In this document: in pieces, positions 46,543 through 58,036 of the stretch
Numbering within the stretch: the first letter of the stretch is position 1
How the letters are laid out: every line of letters starts with the position of its first letter
Source: Lycium barbarum
Lineage: Eukaryota; Streptophyta; Magnoliopsida; Solanales; Solanaceae
DNA length: 64,000 nt
Reading direction: 5' to 3'
Assembly: GCF_019175385.1 (NCBI RefSeq)
Contig: NC_083339.1
Coordinates: 31,215,637 to 31,279,636, forward strand
Program-made: the position numbers and the translations under genes
The notes under the pieces: generated by a model
Told to the model about the DNA's origin: nothing
The model's database searches: none
The model's input: only the letters and a program-made list of their open reading frames with translations

Positions 46543-48859
46543 TGTCATATCACATAAGCGGGACAGGACCCCGCTATGCCCATAATTATGTACACAAAAG
46601 AATAAGTACCCAAAATCTATAGCTCCGAATGAAATGGAGCTCCGCTATGTAGTCCCTGAGAGTGTAGCTATGGATCAATCCTGTCTCCCTGTGCACCTGC
46701 GGGCATGACGCAACGTCCACAAACAAAAGGACGTCAGTACGAAGAATGTACTGAGTATGTAAAACATGATCAATATCATTGTAGAAGCATAATAAGCAAT
46801 ATGAAAGATAACACGGGATGGGAGATAGTAATATCATCGTCATAAGCACTTACTTGGCTTTCATAGGAACTTTCCATTCTAATGCGTATTTGTGTACATA
46901 TATCCACATCCGTATCCATAATCGTATCCGTTCCATATTTATACTCATATTCGTATACATACTCGTGTCTATGTCATATACACACTCATAACATATTCAT
47001 AGCATTTACATAGCATACCCGACCATGCACGACCGGTGTTTCATACATACTTGGCCAACCAAGGCTCAAGGTTACACATACCTGGCCCTACCAAGGCGTT
47101 AGGGTTATATCTACCTGGCCCTACCAAGGTGTCAGGGTTATATCTACCTGGCCCTACCAAGGCGTCAGGGTTATATCTACCTGGCCCTACCAAGGCGTCA
47201 GGGTTATCCGTACCATCTGCAGAGGTGTGCGCGCATTACATAATCATATACATATTTATTTACATATCCTACCCGGCCTCATAAGCTCGGGTTTCCATAA
47301 TAGTCATACATAGATACATATACATAATAGCTCATAAGCGGCTTTACTATTATAGCTACTATCACCGTCATCATCGTTATCGTCATCGCTATTACCACCA
47401 TAGTCGTCTTCCGTATCATTGTCACTATTATCGTCATTCGTCACATCTATCTTTATAGGCTTACTCGTCATACGAGGAACTTAGCACAATCGTGGCATAT
47501 CAAGAATCGTGAGCTTACAAGCTCGGAAGATCACATCATTTGAAAGATATCATAGTCTTATAGAAGATTTAGACGTTTGGCCAAAGAATCATGCCTTATG
47601 AAAGAAGGGTTAGCCTTACATACCTTTCCGTTGAACTATTCTACACTTGCACATTCTCCTCCGAAGCTCACGTCTCTACCTTCATTAAAGTCATACTATC
47701 ATTAGAGTCGATAGCTAGTATACATGACAAAAACTAGAGAAAATCTGGCAACGTCTCCTCTATTTATACGACATTCCTCTATAGCGTATATCAACTCTCA
47801 AACGTCAATAATACATTCACAATACTATAACGATAGTCATTATTCATCCACATTATCCATGGCCATAATGCACGATGACGTCCATTCTCATACATTGCTC
47901 ATCTCATGTTCTCAATATCATTTATAACATATTTACATCACTACACATCAAGAATCGTAACTCAAGTTAAGCTATTTCTCAAAATGGCACTATTCCACAT
48001 TCATGACCCATATTTCTATACCCTTCTACAATCCAAGTATTTCAACTCTCAAATACCTTACACAACATATAAATATCATAAATCTTACCTTAGATGTCGT
48101 AGGAACAAGCCTTGGTTGATAATACTCCACTTGAGCAAAAACCCTAGTTCATCTCCAATGAGATTTCTTGACTTGCATGATCTTTAATGGGTTTTCTTAC
48201 ACTTGATTCCCTTGGTTAATGTTGTTGATCACTAATAATCCTTGAATTCTTGTGGAATAAATGTAGAGAGATGTTTTAGAGAGAAGGGGTGAAATGTGGA
48301 AATGAAATAATAAACTTGGTCCCCCTTTTAATAACCCAAAATCTGATCTGAAATGAACAGTCGTCGAAAGTACAACAGTGGTCGTAAACTTAGTTTACGG
48401 TCCGTATTCTAGTTTACGGGCCGTATTTCGTGGACGTATTTAATCATAATAGAACCAGAAAGTCAGGCTGAGACATGGTGATTTACGAACACAGTTTACG
48501 GGTCGTATTCCAGTTTACGGTCCGTATTTCAAGTCATCTTTAACCATTCAAGCATTTGAAAGAAAGTTGAAGTTTTGGGAGTTGAAATACGACAGGGCAG
48601 TTTACGGCCCGTAAACTACTTTACGGTCCGTATTTCATTTTACGATCAACTGGCCAAAGTGCAAATCTGCAACTTTCCACATTTTCAGAACCTATAGTTA
48701 GTCATCATGGAGCATAACCTACCTCTTATTGCAATTGCCTTTGGAATCTTACTTAAGGTCGTCAAACGTCATTCCTTTCTTATTAAAACATCGTACACGC
48801 TATGCCCTTTGTTAGCCTATCCACTGTACGTTCGCGGGGAAAATTTTCAAGGTGTAACA
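46543..48859 (-). mobile_element. Chromovirus-type LTR C (minus strand), 3' end shortened
   Basis: The minus strand starts TGTTACACCTTG (48859); the right flank is AAAGT (48860-48864). It is related to the solo LTR at 3264, but the last roughly 280 bases of the LTR are missing: after the GGTCCTGTCCCGC text it reads only TTATGTGATATGACA. Palindromes TACGGnCCGTA occur at 48396, 48415, 48516, 48603 and 48622. The CAGTAC...GTACTG stem is at 46735-46753. A 41-bp tandem repeat lies at 47045-47210. Confidence 0.8.
47045..47210. repeat. 41-bp tandem repeat, 4-5 copies, in LTR C
   Basis: The unit core CTGGCCCTACCAAGGCGT recurs with TCAGGGTTATATCTAC spacers. The frame through it (GLYLPGPTKAS) is a by-product. 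Confidence 0.9.
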
Positions 48860-51254
48860 AAAGTGTATGCGATAAGAATTTGGAGTTATATGAATTGGTG
48901 AGACTAAGTTCGTCAGAAGAAAGTGAAGTATAAGTTGTGTTTGGGAAAGGTTCTGTAATTATCGAGCTAATGATTATTTAGTAAGGTCTTGAGAATAGGT
49001 TATAAGGTTCCTTGAATTGTTAATGAAGTGTTAAACAAGTGTTAAGAAGGTTCCATAAGGATCAGAGATCAAACAAATCGACGAGAGCATTTTTGGAAAA
49101 AAGGGTGAGTTATACGACCAATTACACGGTCCGTATAACTTTATACAGTCCGTATAGTGGTCGGTATAACAGTCATAGAATGGATCAGTCTCTGATGGAC
49201 TTATACGGTCACTTATACGGACCGTATAAGTGTCTATATAAAATCATTACGGGCCAGATTTTTGCAACTATAAATATAAGTCCCAAGTTCTTATTTTTCA
49301 TTTTTTTTCACTTTCTCCACACCTCTTGAAGCCTCTAGAATATTCTATACACCATATTAACACAAATTCAAGGGAAATTAAGGATTAAACATCAAGAGAC
49401 AAGAGAATCAAGTGTAGAGAGGATTACTAGGGTTTATGGAAGTCAAGAATTCCTTTGGAATTAAAGTTGGGGTTTTCTTGAAGTGAAGTATTTTCATCCA
49501 AATCCCATTCCTACATAATCAAAGGTGATTTTTGTGTTCATTTCATGTTATTAAGTATATTGAGTGGTTGAAAGACTTGGATTATGGAAGAAAGTAGAGT
49601 ATGAAGTTCAAATATGGAATAGTGGTATGTTTGAATAGTAACTTGACTTGAATCATAGTTCTTGACATACCATGATTGTAATCTTGTTGTGAATGATGCA
49701 AATAATGTTAAAGGAGTGTTATATGAGAATGAATATGAAGTTGTGTTGCAATTATGATTATGGGTGACTTTGAAAGGGAATGTTGGGAATTGAATAATGT
49801 TTAACTTGATGGAGTTTATCGATGTAATATTGTGGGTGTTATTATTGATGTTTGGGAGTTGTTTATTGTATGGAGAAGGTTGTTTAAACAAAGGAAACGC
49901 TGCCTGATTTTCGTTAGCCCTTAGTTGTTGTAGTGGAGGCCTAAGTATGTTTCTGGTTATCTAATCTTCATATGAATTCTCTTGAATGTAAAATCGTCAA
50001 CTTGGAAGAAGAACGCTAGTTGTTGAGGAGACGTGAAGGTATGTAAGGCCAGCCCCTTCTTTTCTAAGGCATGATTCCTATAACATGATTTCCTCTATCT
50101 TCCATGATTTTCTTACATCCCAGAAATTACGAGTCCATGATTACTAAGAACTTTCTATGAGATAAAGCTAAGAGATGTGTTATGAATATGATAATGATGA
50201 ATATATGTACAGAGGTTTTAAAGCTCGTGATATGATGCTGCTATGATGGTTTATGATTATTACATGATCCCTTGATGTTATTCATTGTTGGTAGTCTCTC
50301 CTTATAATGCTAGTTCGTTCAAGGTGAGACATGACAATTATGATTATTCCATAATATAATTAGAGGTTATCAACCTTACGTCACTCCGATAGAGTCACAA
50401 CTTTTACTTGAGCTCTTATGCATGCTTCATATTAAGTAAATGATGATGATTACACCGTGTCTATATGGAACGGGCAGCACCGCTAAGGTGAGCGGCTTAT
50501 AGATAATGATGATTACACCGTGTCTAGATGGCCGGGTAGCACCGCTAAGGTGAGCGGCATATGGATGATGACAGAACCACTAGTGGGCGGCGTGAAATGA
50601 TTTCCCCAGATGCGGGCTAATGATGTTATTGATTCAGACAATTTATGTATATATGTGTGACTTTTTTTAAAAGGTAAAAGTGAGCACGCATGATTCCGCC
50701 GCAAGAGGCAAGCAGTTACAGTTATCCTTTCTTCTTATGCTTTCTATATTTCCTTATTATGTTATCATATATGCCTTACATACTCAGTACATTGTCGTAC
50801 TGACGTTCTTTCTTTGATGGACGTTGTGCTCATGCCCACAGGTAGACAGAAAGATGGTACAGATTCATAGGAGCCTATCAGCAGCTACACAGGAGCACTC
50901 CACAACTCCGGAGGTACTATTTATCGATATATTCTTTTGTGTACATATTTGGTGCATGGTGAGGTCCTGTCCCGTCCTTATGATCTCAATATTCTAGCAA
51001 AGGATCGTAGATACATATGTGTGGGTAGTAGGTGCTATGTGGCCTTATTAGTGTATGTTTTGTATATCATTTTTGTAGCCTTGTGGGCCTATGCGTATTT
51101 ATATGCATAATTTGGGAGATGTTGGCGATCATTTCATAGTAAGTTTACTTTGAGGGATTAGTTTGGTTGAGATGAGTATGAAGGCTAGAATGATATACGG
51201 TGCTCGGCGGTCAGCTCCGGGTACCCGTCATGGCCCCCTAGTCGGGTCGTGACA

Positions 51255-52024
51255 ATCGCTTAGTTTAGTGAAGTTGAAAATCCTACTGGGGTAGGTTGTG
51301 ATTTTTAATCCCTTGAGCAAGGAGTTTTCCACGTAAATATCTTGCCTTATTTGCTTTCTAGCATTATCTGTAGAAATAGTTCAGCGGCCAGGTCCCTTAG
51401 ACTGTTTTGGTGAACTTTTAGGTTGTGAACTCATAAAGGGTGAACTCATAGGTTCTATCACCTACATTCAACACTAACGCACACATTAGTTCAAATTTAA
51501 TGTTAGTTAGGTGTATTTAATGTATTTAGTCCTCAGAAGAAGATAGAAACATGGGTAAAATACGGCGGTTAAACGTATACATACACCTAACATCATATGC
51601 ACTCACACTTAGAGTCAGATTCAAAATTTATATAGTCGACTTTTCAGATTTTAGCATTTATTAACTTATCGCACTTTTAAATATATGGGTTCAAATATAA
51701 TTAGTATTAAAATTTTTGTGAATTTTCACATGTATATCGATCTCTATTGTGTTCAAGTGAACTAGCAGGCCACAACTTAAGAGCTACGATCGCCTACCCG
51801 AAGCATCGTGTATCTGTTGTAAACATTACTTACCATTTGGCTGTTGGTTATAATTATGCAGGTATTAGTTATGCATATTCGTATAAATGAAGAGATTATT
51901 TGTTGGTCGAATGAACACATTTTATTAGCAAACACCACTCACAAATTACATCAATCTTATCTCATAATAAGTAAAACGGCCACACCTACTGCTATGCTCT
52001 TTTCTATTTACAGTCTTCTAATTG
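51255..52024. other. Unresolved DNA, possibly an LTR fragment
   Basis: The first 120 bases (CCTACTGGGGTAGGTTGTGA and after) look like the 3' end of a plant LTR transcript, but no boundary is visible. The rest is AT-rich, without recognisable features. Confidence 0.35.
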
Positions 52025-52479
52025 TATAAAGCTTCTATCCATGCCCTGTCGTTACAATTCCTCTTCCTATTCAATATATCAAATATTCTAACTTTGCATT
52101 CCATTTTAGCCTGCTTTGCAACACTCTGAGGCATGGGCACTCACTGGTTCCACAATGACTCATTTCTAGCATCCCAGATATGGTATGTTACTGCTGCAAG
52201 TATTGCCCATATGAGTCCTCTGCTGAGTTTTCCAGTTGCTTTCCTCCCTGCTGTACTCCATACTCCTCTGAGGTCTATATTATGTACTCTGCAGTTCATC
52301 CATTGCATCAATTCCTCCAAACATTTCCTAGCAAACACACTAAAAAAATATGTGCTCTATAGTCGCATGATAGCTATCACATAGGAGGCAGTTAGTTTCT
52401 TGAGTCACTCCCATCTTGATAAATGCAAGATCAGTTATGCAAGGATTATCAAGATCAGTTATCCAAGTATTAGTTATTT
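52025..52479 (-). pseudogene. LINE ORF2 C-terminus (zf-RVT), frameshifted
   Basis: Minus-strand frames give CLLCDSYHATIEHIFF and, after a slip in a T-run near 52345, FARKCLEELMQWMNC. This is the reverse-transcriptase zinc-binding region of plant L1-type LINEs. The stretch then runs on through WDARNESLW to VRIFDILNRKRNCNDRAW near the C-terminus. Upstream it is interrupted by the MITE at 52480. RT and endonuclease are absent here. Confidence 0.8.
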
Positions 52480-53288
52480 GGATCCGGCTCCTCTCTATTT
52501 CTCTTCTCTCCATTTTCCCCAAGTTCTAGCTTGGATAGAGACACATGACATAGGTTAAAATTAATGGCTAAGATTTAATTGACTAGATCAAGGACCTAAC
52601 CATGATTTAGATAATTAATATTCCATATATTTTCTTCCTTAATTGTTATGTTGATATTTGTTTGAGAGCTCTAATAACCGAAAGTATCCTGCAAACCTTG
52701 AATTAAGCCATACAAACACTTTGTTTTCTGAACTTCTCTTTAAGTACTTTGATGCTCTGTAAATGCAATTTGGCTTTTTATTGTTATAAACTATTAACAA
52801 TCTTTTTTTTCCTGCAAATTCGTTAGGTTGTAAGGTTGAGTGACCTTAGCTTTTGTATGAGGTTGTTTTCAAGATATTGCTTATAAAGGAAACAGAATCA
52901 TTTCTATGCTTTTCTAGTTAGAAATAGTCATCGAAATTGAGTCCTACCATAGCTAATTTTAAAGAGAGTTCCAAAGAAAAAATGCAATCAAAGATTAACT
53001 CAAAAAGAAATTGGAAGAAGTAGATTAACTCAAAAATAAATTGGAAGAAGTAGATTGTAAGTTATTAATACAAAAAAAAATTAATATATATATATGGACA
53101 AGATAATATGTTGCTATGATTGTGGGATAACTAAAAATTTTAGAAGGAAATATACTGAATATTAATTATCAAACCATGGTTAGGACATTGCTTTAAAATC
53201 TTAACCATTAGTTTTAACCTATATCATGTGTCCCTAATCTAAGCTAGAACTTGGAGGAAATGGAGAAGAGAAATGAGGAGTTAGATCC
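52480..53288. mobile_element. MULE-type MITE (809 bp), TSD TAGTTATTT
   Basis: Inverted termini GGATCCGGCTCCTC (left) and GGATCTAACTCCTC (right, read inward) continue as about 140 bp of inverted repeats. The flanking 9-mers TAGTTATTT at 52471-52479 and 53289-53297 match exactly, the Mutator signature. The interior is AT-rich without a gene. It interrupts the LINE remnant. Confidence 0.92.
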
Positions 53289-53338
53289 TAGTTATTTAGG
53301 GTTTAGTTATGGAGGAATAAATTGACTCATAACTTATA

Positions 53339-53528
53339 CTTTCTCTGTTTTAGTTTATGTGAACCTATTACTATTTGAGAAGTCTACGATGTGGTACTTT
53401 GACCACGTTTTTCTTACATTATTTATAAATTATTTGAATTATAAATTATCTTAACTTATAGTACTTTTTATATAGTTTCTAAATATATAAATTACAAACT
53501 TGAAAAATCTAAATTGAAACGGAGGGAG
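53339..53528. mobile_element. Stowaway-like MITE 1
   Basis: Inverted ends CTTTCTCTGTTTTAG (left) and CTCCCTCCGTTTCAA (right, read inward) with TA on both sides (53337-53338 and 53529-53530). The interior is diverged. Confidence 0.75.
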
Positions 53529-53530
53529 TA

Positions 53531-53949
53531 GCACATATGTTATTTATGTGGGATTGCAAAATAGTAACCAAAGACCGTACTTGGGTGTGCTGAATTTTAT
53601 TACTAGCAACTAAGAAATTACCAAACATGCTAATATTAGCTATATATGTTGGTTTAATACATAATTAACTTCGTTCCAACCAGCTACCAAACGACCACTG
53701 AGATGAGGTTAATCCTTTTGCAGGCTTGCATGTGATTTGAGATACTTGTTACTCCTTTCAAAATCAATATGCTGCTGCTTCATCTCTAGCTATAATTGAG
53801 TATGAGGTTAAGAATTTAGTACGTGTGGAAGTCGTGCGCTTTCTATTAGTATTAGTTTTAGCAATAACAAGATTGGTGTGTCAATTTAAGCACACAGTGA
53901 GAAGTCGCTTTCTTCAATTAAATAATTTCAGCAAGTGGTTCTACATTTC
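53531..53949. other. Unresolved AT-rich DNA
   Basis: No gene or repeat recognised. Confidence 0.4.
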
Positions 53950-54000
53950 TTGTAAAATTCAATCATGTCTTGTACTAGGAGTTCTTGGTATCCCATAAAT

Positions 54001-54288
54001 ATTAATGGCATTAGGCAAGGAGGTTCTTTCTCCCCGTACATCTTATCATATGTATGAAAATCTTATCTAGCACATCGTTAATAAATTAGGCACTGAATGT
54101 TTATTGATGACCAAATTCTTCTTTCTAAAGCTAATCAGAATAATGGTGACATTATCATTGACACTGTTAATGAACTTAACAAGATCACTATGCAAAATAT
54201 CAAATTCAACAAATCAAAAGTTATTTTCTATAGCAATATCAGAGAGGATATTAAGATTAATATATATTCTTACCCAAATACCAGTTAA
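54001..54288 (+). pseudogene. LINE reverse transcriptase fragment
   Basis: One frame reads INGIRQGGSFSPY (54001-54039), the RT motif with xRQGxxxSPY, then stops, then MFIDDQILLSKANQNNGD from 54097. This gives the F-x-D-D active-site box followed by the helix and the KFNKSK motif of plant L1 RTs. Several stops lie between, so it is dead. The orientation is opposite to the LINE remnant at 52025, so it is a separate insertion. Confidence 0.8.
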
Positions 54289-54492
54289 CGAATTAAATCT
54301 AGGTAAGTCTTAAGTTATGCGGAAATTATCAATCCAAGTATTAGTAGTGCAGGGATTGTAATACAAGAACTGTAATACGTGGATTAGTAATGTAGGAATT
54401 TAATGTACGGATATTAAGAATTCAAAGATTAATTAATAACGTAAGGATTGTATTATATAATGTAGGAATTGTTTCTTGTTGAAAATTTTATA

Positions 54493-54709
54493 CTCTCTCC
54501 GTTTCAATTTATGTGAACATATTTCCTTAGTAGTCCGTAACAAAACAATGACTCCTTTTGATATTTGGAAACAATTTACCTTTATACAATAATTTATAGC
54601 CATACAAAATATACGTGATTCATTTAACACTACAAGTTCAAAATTCTTCTCTTCTTTCTTAAATTTCGTGCACAGTCAAATCAGTTCACATAAATTGAAA
54701 TGGAGGGAG
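54493..54709. mobile_element. Stowaway-like MITE 2
   Basis: Ends CTCTCTCCGTTTCAATTTAT and, read inward from 54709, CTCCCTCCATTTCAATTTAT, with about 28 bp inverted. TA duplications at 54491-54492 and 54710-54711. Confidence 0.9.
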
Positions 54710-54711
54710 TA

Positions 54712-55236
54712 TATTAATATTATAAAATGTATAATTTAATCAACAAGATATTTGGATAAAAAAATAACAATAGGCCTACGTTTATTAAATTAAGCAATTC
54801 GGAGAACAAAGAGTAAGCTGAAAAAAATCATTTGACGTAAAAGAGTTTGTGGAATCCATGCATGTTGCGTCATGGATTTTTTCTCATTGTTTTTGTTAAA
54901 CTTCTTGTCTAAAAGTTGAAGATATACAAAAAACTTCTTGTCTAAAAGTTGAAGATATACGAACAGAGATTTAAGATAGGAAAGACTTCAATTTAAAAAC
55001 AGCTTAAAGTTTCACATTTGCCCTTGACCACTAAGGAAGCTCTGACATACATGAGGGCAATTTTGAACCGTAGTCATATGTTAAGAGTCTAGAGGTATAA
55101 ATTTAGACATTTTTCTCGAATAATTTGAACATGTAGAATTCGCTCATTAATTTCAAATAGTACAGTAGAAAATTTGGGACTTTTTCCTCTCGAGAATTTA
55201 ATATGAAAGACTTGATGATCTTATTGGCCCCATATC
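54712..55236. other. Unresolved DNA with a 31-bp tandem duplication
   Basis: ACTTCTTGTCTAAAAGTTGA and following are duplicated in tandem at about 54900-54960. Nothing else recognised. Confidence 0.5.
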
Positions 55237-55241
55237 GTTTT

Positions 55242-55481
55242 TGAAGGAAAATATGTTATTGATAGACTCTATGAATCTCTACAATAACATTTAGTTTCTC
55301 CTCTTCTAAAATACTGGCTAGTAACACCTCATATTTATAATAGTAAGAAACCTACTTTAACTCAAAATAGGAAAACATATTCTTATACTAATTTGACTAT
55401 AAATCCTAATAAGACATGAATTAAAATATAAAATCCTAATCAAATTTGATTTTCTACAACTTTGAATTATTATTTTCAACA
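55242..55481 (-). repeat. TRIM 3' LTR
   Basis: Plus-strand left copy, TGAAGGAAAA...TTTTCAACA. Confidence 0.9.
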
Positions 55482-55512
55482 TTCTCTTGTAATTCAAAGT
55501 TGTATATCCAAC

Positions 55513-55800
55513 TTTTGATGCACTTGTCCCCATCTTCCAATTGTTGAAACACTTGTTTCCAACTCATAAATTGTTGAAGCACTTTCTCTTCAACCGTCAC
55601 AATCGTTGAATAACTTTCTCTCCAACATTCCATTGTTGAATCACTTTTTCTTCAACCTTCAATCGTTGAAGCACTTTCTCTCCAACAGTACAATTTGTTG
55701 ATGCACTTTCTCATCAACCTTCAATTGATGAAGTGCTTTCTCTTCAACCTTCATACTGTTGGAGCACTTATCTCCAACTCTCATTGGTGCACTTTGTCAT
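55513..55800 (-). repeat. Array of covarying hairpins, 30-31 bp period, 9-10 units
   Basis: Unit structure: 7-base arm, 7-8-base loop (CACTTTCT on the plus strand), 7-base arm, spacer of about 9. Arms begin at 55543, 55573, 55604, 55635, 55665, 55697, 55727 and 55758. Perfect pairs differ between units: GTTGAAG/CTTCAAC (55573), GTTGATG/CATCAAC (55697) and GTTGGAG/CTCCAAC (55758). In three further units the only flaw is a wobble pair if the RNA is minus strand. Confidence 0.85.
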
Positions 55801-56051
55801 CAATACTCTTTTCTTTAACCCGCTTCTCTAATTTTTAGAGAAGGTCGTTCCTTCCTCTTGTGCAGATTTGTTTGCACCTCTTTTTAAACTTGCAATATCT
55901 TTTCCAATCATTTTCAGCATGATTATTCTTCATGCATATATCATTGGCTCGACGTTTGCCTACATAATTCTTGGCTAGACGGGTGGCATATATTGGCTAG
56001 TGCCGCCCGCCGGTAACGGAAGCTATTTGATTCTCTACCAGGATCGTAGAA

Positions 56052-56063
56052 GCTCTAATACCA
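56052..56063 (-). other. TRIM primer-binding site
   Basis: Minus strand TGGTATTAGAGC, initiator tRNA-Met type, three bases from the LTR. Confidence 0.85.
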
Positions 56064-56066
56064 ATT

Positions 56067-56302
56067 TGAAGGAAAATATTTTATTGATAGACTCTATGAA
56101 GCTATACAATAACTCTTGTTTTCTCCTCTTCTAAAATAACTAGTAGCACCCCTATGTATAATAGTAAAAAACTCACTTTAACTCAAAACAGGAAAACCTA
56201 TTCCTATATTAATTTGACTATAAATCCTAACTAGACATGAATTAAAATATTAAATCCTAATCCAATTTGATTTTCTACAACTTTGAATTATTATTTCCAA
56301 CA
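56067..56302 (-). repeat. TRIM 5' LTR
   Basis: Plus-strand right copy, TGAAGGAAAA...TTTCCAACA, adjacent to the PBS. Confidence 0.9.
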
Positions 56303-56419
56303 GTTTTCAATTTTGAAAATGCACATGTGCTCAAATATCTTTGTTTGCAATAAGTCAAATCCACAAAGAAACGCAAGCATAGGCAAAAGGAGCTTCTAAT
56401 TAAGGAGGTAGGCCAAGTA

Positions 56420-56927
56420 GAGTTAATTTCTCAGATTGTCACTCAACTAACAGGTTTTTTCTCAGAAAGTCATTTAATTTTGTTTTGTAATATAAAAGTC
56501 TCTCAACTAATGGTAATTATCTCAGAAAGTCACTGAACTTTATTTGTAATGGAAAAATCACTAAATTATTTCCATTTCACCTACAAAGTCACTCAACTAT
56601 TGTTATTTCACCGATAAAGTCACTGGACCAATTCAAGGGGTATTTCCGGTAGATGACGTGGGAATTTTTTTAAGCCAAATTTGTAAAAACTAAAAAGCTA
56701 TTCATTTTAGTTAATTATTGTATTTACCCACTTTTTATTTTACCAGAATGAATCACTTTCTACTTTTTACAAAATTTGGCTTAGTGATTCTTCTGTTATA
56801 AAACAAAGTTGAATGACTTTCTGAGATAATTACCATTAGTGGGGTAACATTTGTATTACAAAACAAAGTTGAGTGAAATTTATGAGATTAAAGTTGTTAG
56901 TTGAGTTGGCATCTGAGAAATTAACCT
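56420..56927. mobile_element. MULE-like MITE (508 bp) with long inverted ends
   Basis: Ends GAGTTAATTTCTCAGA and, read inward from 56927, AGGTTAATTTCTCAGA continue as about 150 bp of inverted repeat full of 'cagaaagtcactcaact' text. Flanks GGCCAAGTA (56411-56419) and GGCCAAAGTA (56928-56937) are a probable 9-bp duplication with one base inserted. Confidence 0.82.
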
Positions 56928-57050
56928 GGCCAAAGTACTTCATCATGTTACTTTTGTTGTAATTCGTTTTAATAAATGAGTCAGTTGTATGCCTAACTAC
57001 AACCAGTGGCTAATTCAGTTAAACACATTGAGTTTGCATTATACTAAGTA

Positions 57051-57312
57051 ATCCCTCCTTCTTCGTTTATGTGAATCTTTTCGCTTTCCGAAAGTTAATT
57101 TGACTAATCTTTACAATAAAATTGGATTAGATTAATCCGGCGTTTTAAAATTAAAATTTAGTTATTCGAAAACTATAAAAGTACTATAAGTTGTAATTCT
57201 CTCATGCCAATATGATCGATGAAAAATACATTTTATAATATTGCTAAAAGTTTACATAGTTTGAATCTCGAAAAATAATTTTTTTTTACATAAACTGGAA
57301 CCATGGGAATAG
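57051..57312. mobile_element. Stowaway-like MITE 3, diverged
   Basis: Left end ATCCCTCCTTCTTCGTTTAT; right end ACATAAACTGGAACCATGGG before AATAGTA. Inverted repeats are weak but the family text is recognisable. Confidence 0.6.
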
Positions 57313-57801
57313 TAAGTTCAAATCAACAAAACGTATTAAATACTACCGTTGTCACTTTTACTTGTTCAGTTTGGACTTTGCAAATTCTTTAAGAAACAAT
57401 AATTGAGATTTACCACAATACCCATATTAATTGACGTTAAGTCTTAGGTCTTAAAAAACAATTTGGGGAATAAGTAATTAATGCTAAGTGTAAAACATGT
57501 TTTTTTTTTTTAAATATGCTACAAGTGATTAGTAAAAAATGAAAATGTATTTTTAGTATGTTGGATCAGTAAATGTGGACGAAGGGTGTACTTTCTAGCT
57601 ATTAAAGACATGATCTTTTTGTTAAAGAATTCAACTTGGATTATTAAAGAAAAAGGTTCATCTTTGGAGTTTGCTAGGCCTGAGAGGTACTTCTCTAACA
57701 CAACAATTAGTAGGACTTGCCAACCTTGGCCGTTTTGGATCCATTCCAGTTATCTTTTTGTTGTAATGTTCAAGTTAGATTATTAAAGGGAAAGTCCCAT
57801 C
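57313..57801. other. Unresolved non-coding DNA
   Basis: No gene seen. The 66-codon frame at 57586-57786 has no known domain. Confidence 0.4.
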
Positions 57802-57813
57802 TTTGGTTGGTAC

Positions 57814-57928
57814 TTTTTTTTTTTTTTTTTAATTCCTTCTACGAGCTCTTTCCTTTTTGTTCTGTGCGTGACTCCAACCCGTATCCTTAAGGATGGAGGT
57901 GAAGAGTGCTTACTACCTGAGCAACCTT
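57814..57928 (-). mobile_element. tRNA-derived SINE (115 bp), TSD TTTGGTTGGTAC
   Basis: The minus strand starts GGTTGCTCAGGTAGTAAGCA, a box-A-like start, followed by a box-B-like GGGTTGGAGTCAC and ends in poly-A (T-run 57814-57830). Exact 12-bp duplications TTTGGTTGGTAC flank it (57802-57813 and 57929-57940). It resembles the SolS SINEs of Solanaceae. Confidence 0.9.
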
Positions 57929-58036
57929 TTTGGTTGGTACTGAACGATATAATTCTACTAAAAGAGCAATTAAGCATGGATTTGATCTTGAGAAACTATG
58001 ACCATTTGGTCAATCCCCTACTTTACATAACATATA

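Larger units (their letters stand above)
43875..51254 (+). mobile_element. Chromovirus 3' LTR (about 2.5 kb), split by a 4.9-kb insertion
   Basis: It starts TGTTACACCTCAG after a polypurine tract and ends GGGTCGTGACA at 51254. The piece 43875-43983 resumes at 48865, giving about 2.5 kb, the same size and family as the solo LTR at 3264. U3 has a TATACGGACCGTATA palindrome at 49214-49228 and weaker copies at 49124 and 49144, directly before a probable TATA box (CTATATAAA at about 49233). The CAGTAC...GTACTG stem is at 50785-50802. The right flank is ATCGC; the matching left duplication was not found. Confidence 0.88.
55242..56302 (-). mobile_element. TRIM (terminal-repeat retrotransposon in miniature), TSD GTTTT
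   Basis: Two direct repeats of about 240 bp (55242-55481 and 56067-56302, roughly 88% alike) bound a 585-bp interior. The PBS TGGTATTAGAGC is on the minus strand at 56052-56063, so the right copy is the 5' LTR. The flanks GTTTT at 55237-55241 and 56303-56307 match exactly. There is no coding capacity. The interior is mostly a 30-31 bp hairpin array. It depends on enzymes of other elements. Confidence 0.92.

Noticed and set aside
47036..47284. 82-codon repeat protein (LPGPTKASG units)
   Set aside because: It is a translation of a 41-bp LTR tandem repeat.
57814..57928. tRNA gene
   Set aside because: Box A/B-like text is present, but there is no cloverleaf, a poly-A tail follows and a 12-bp duplication flanks it, so it is a SINE.
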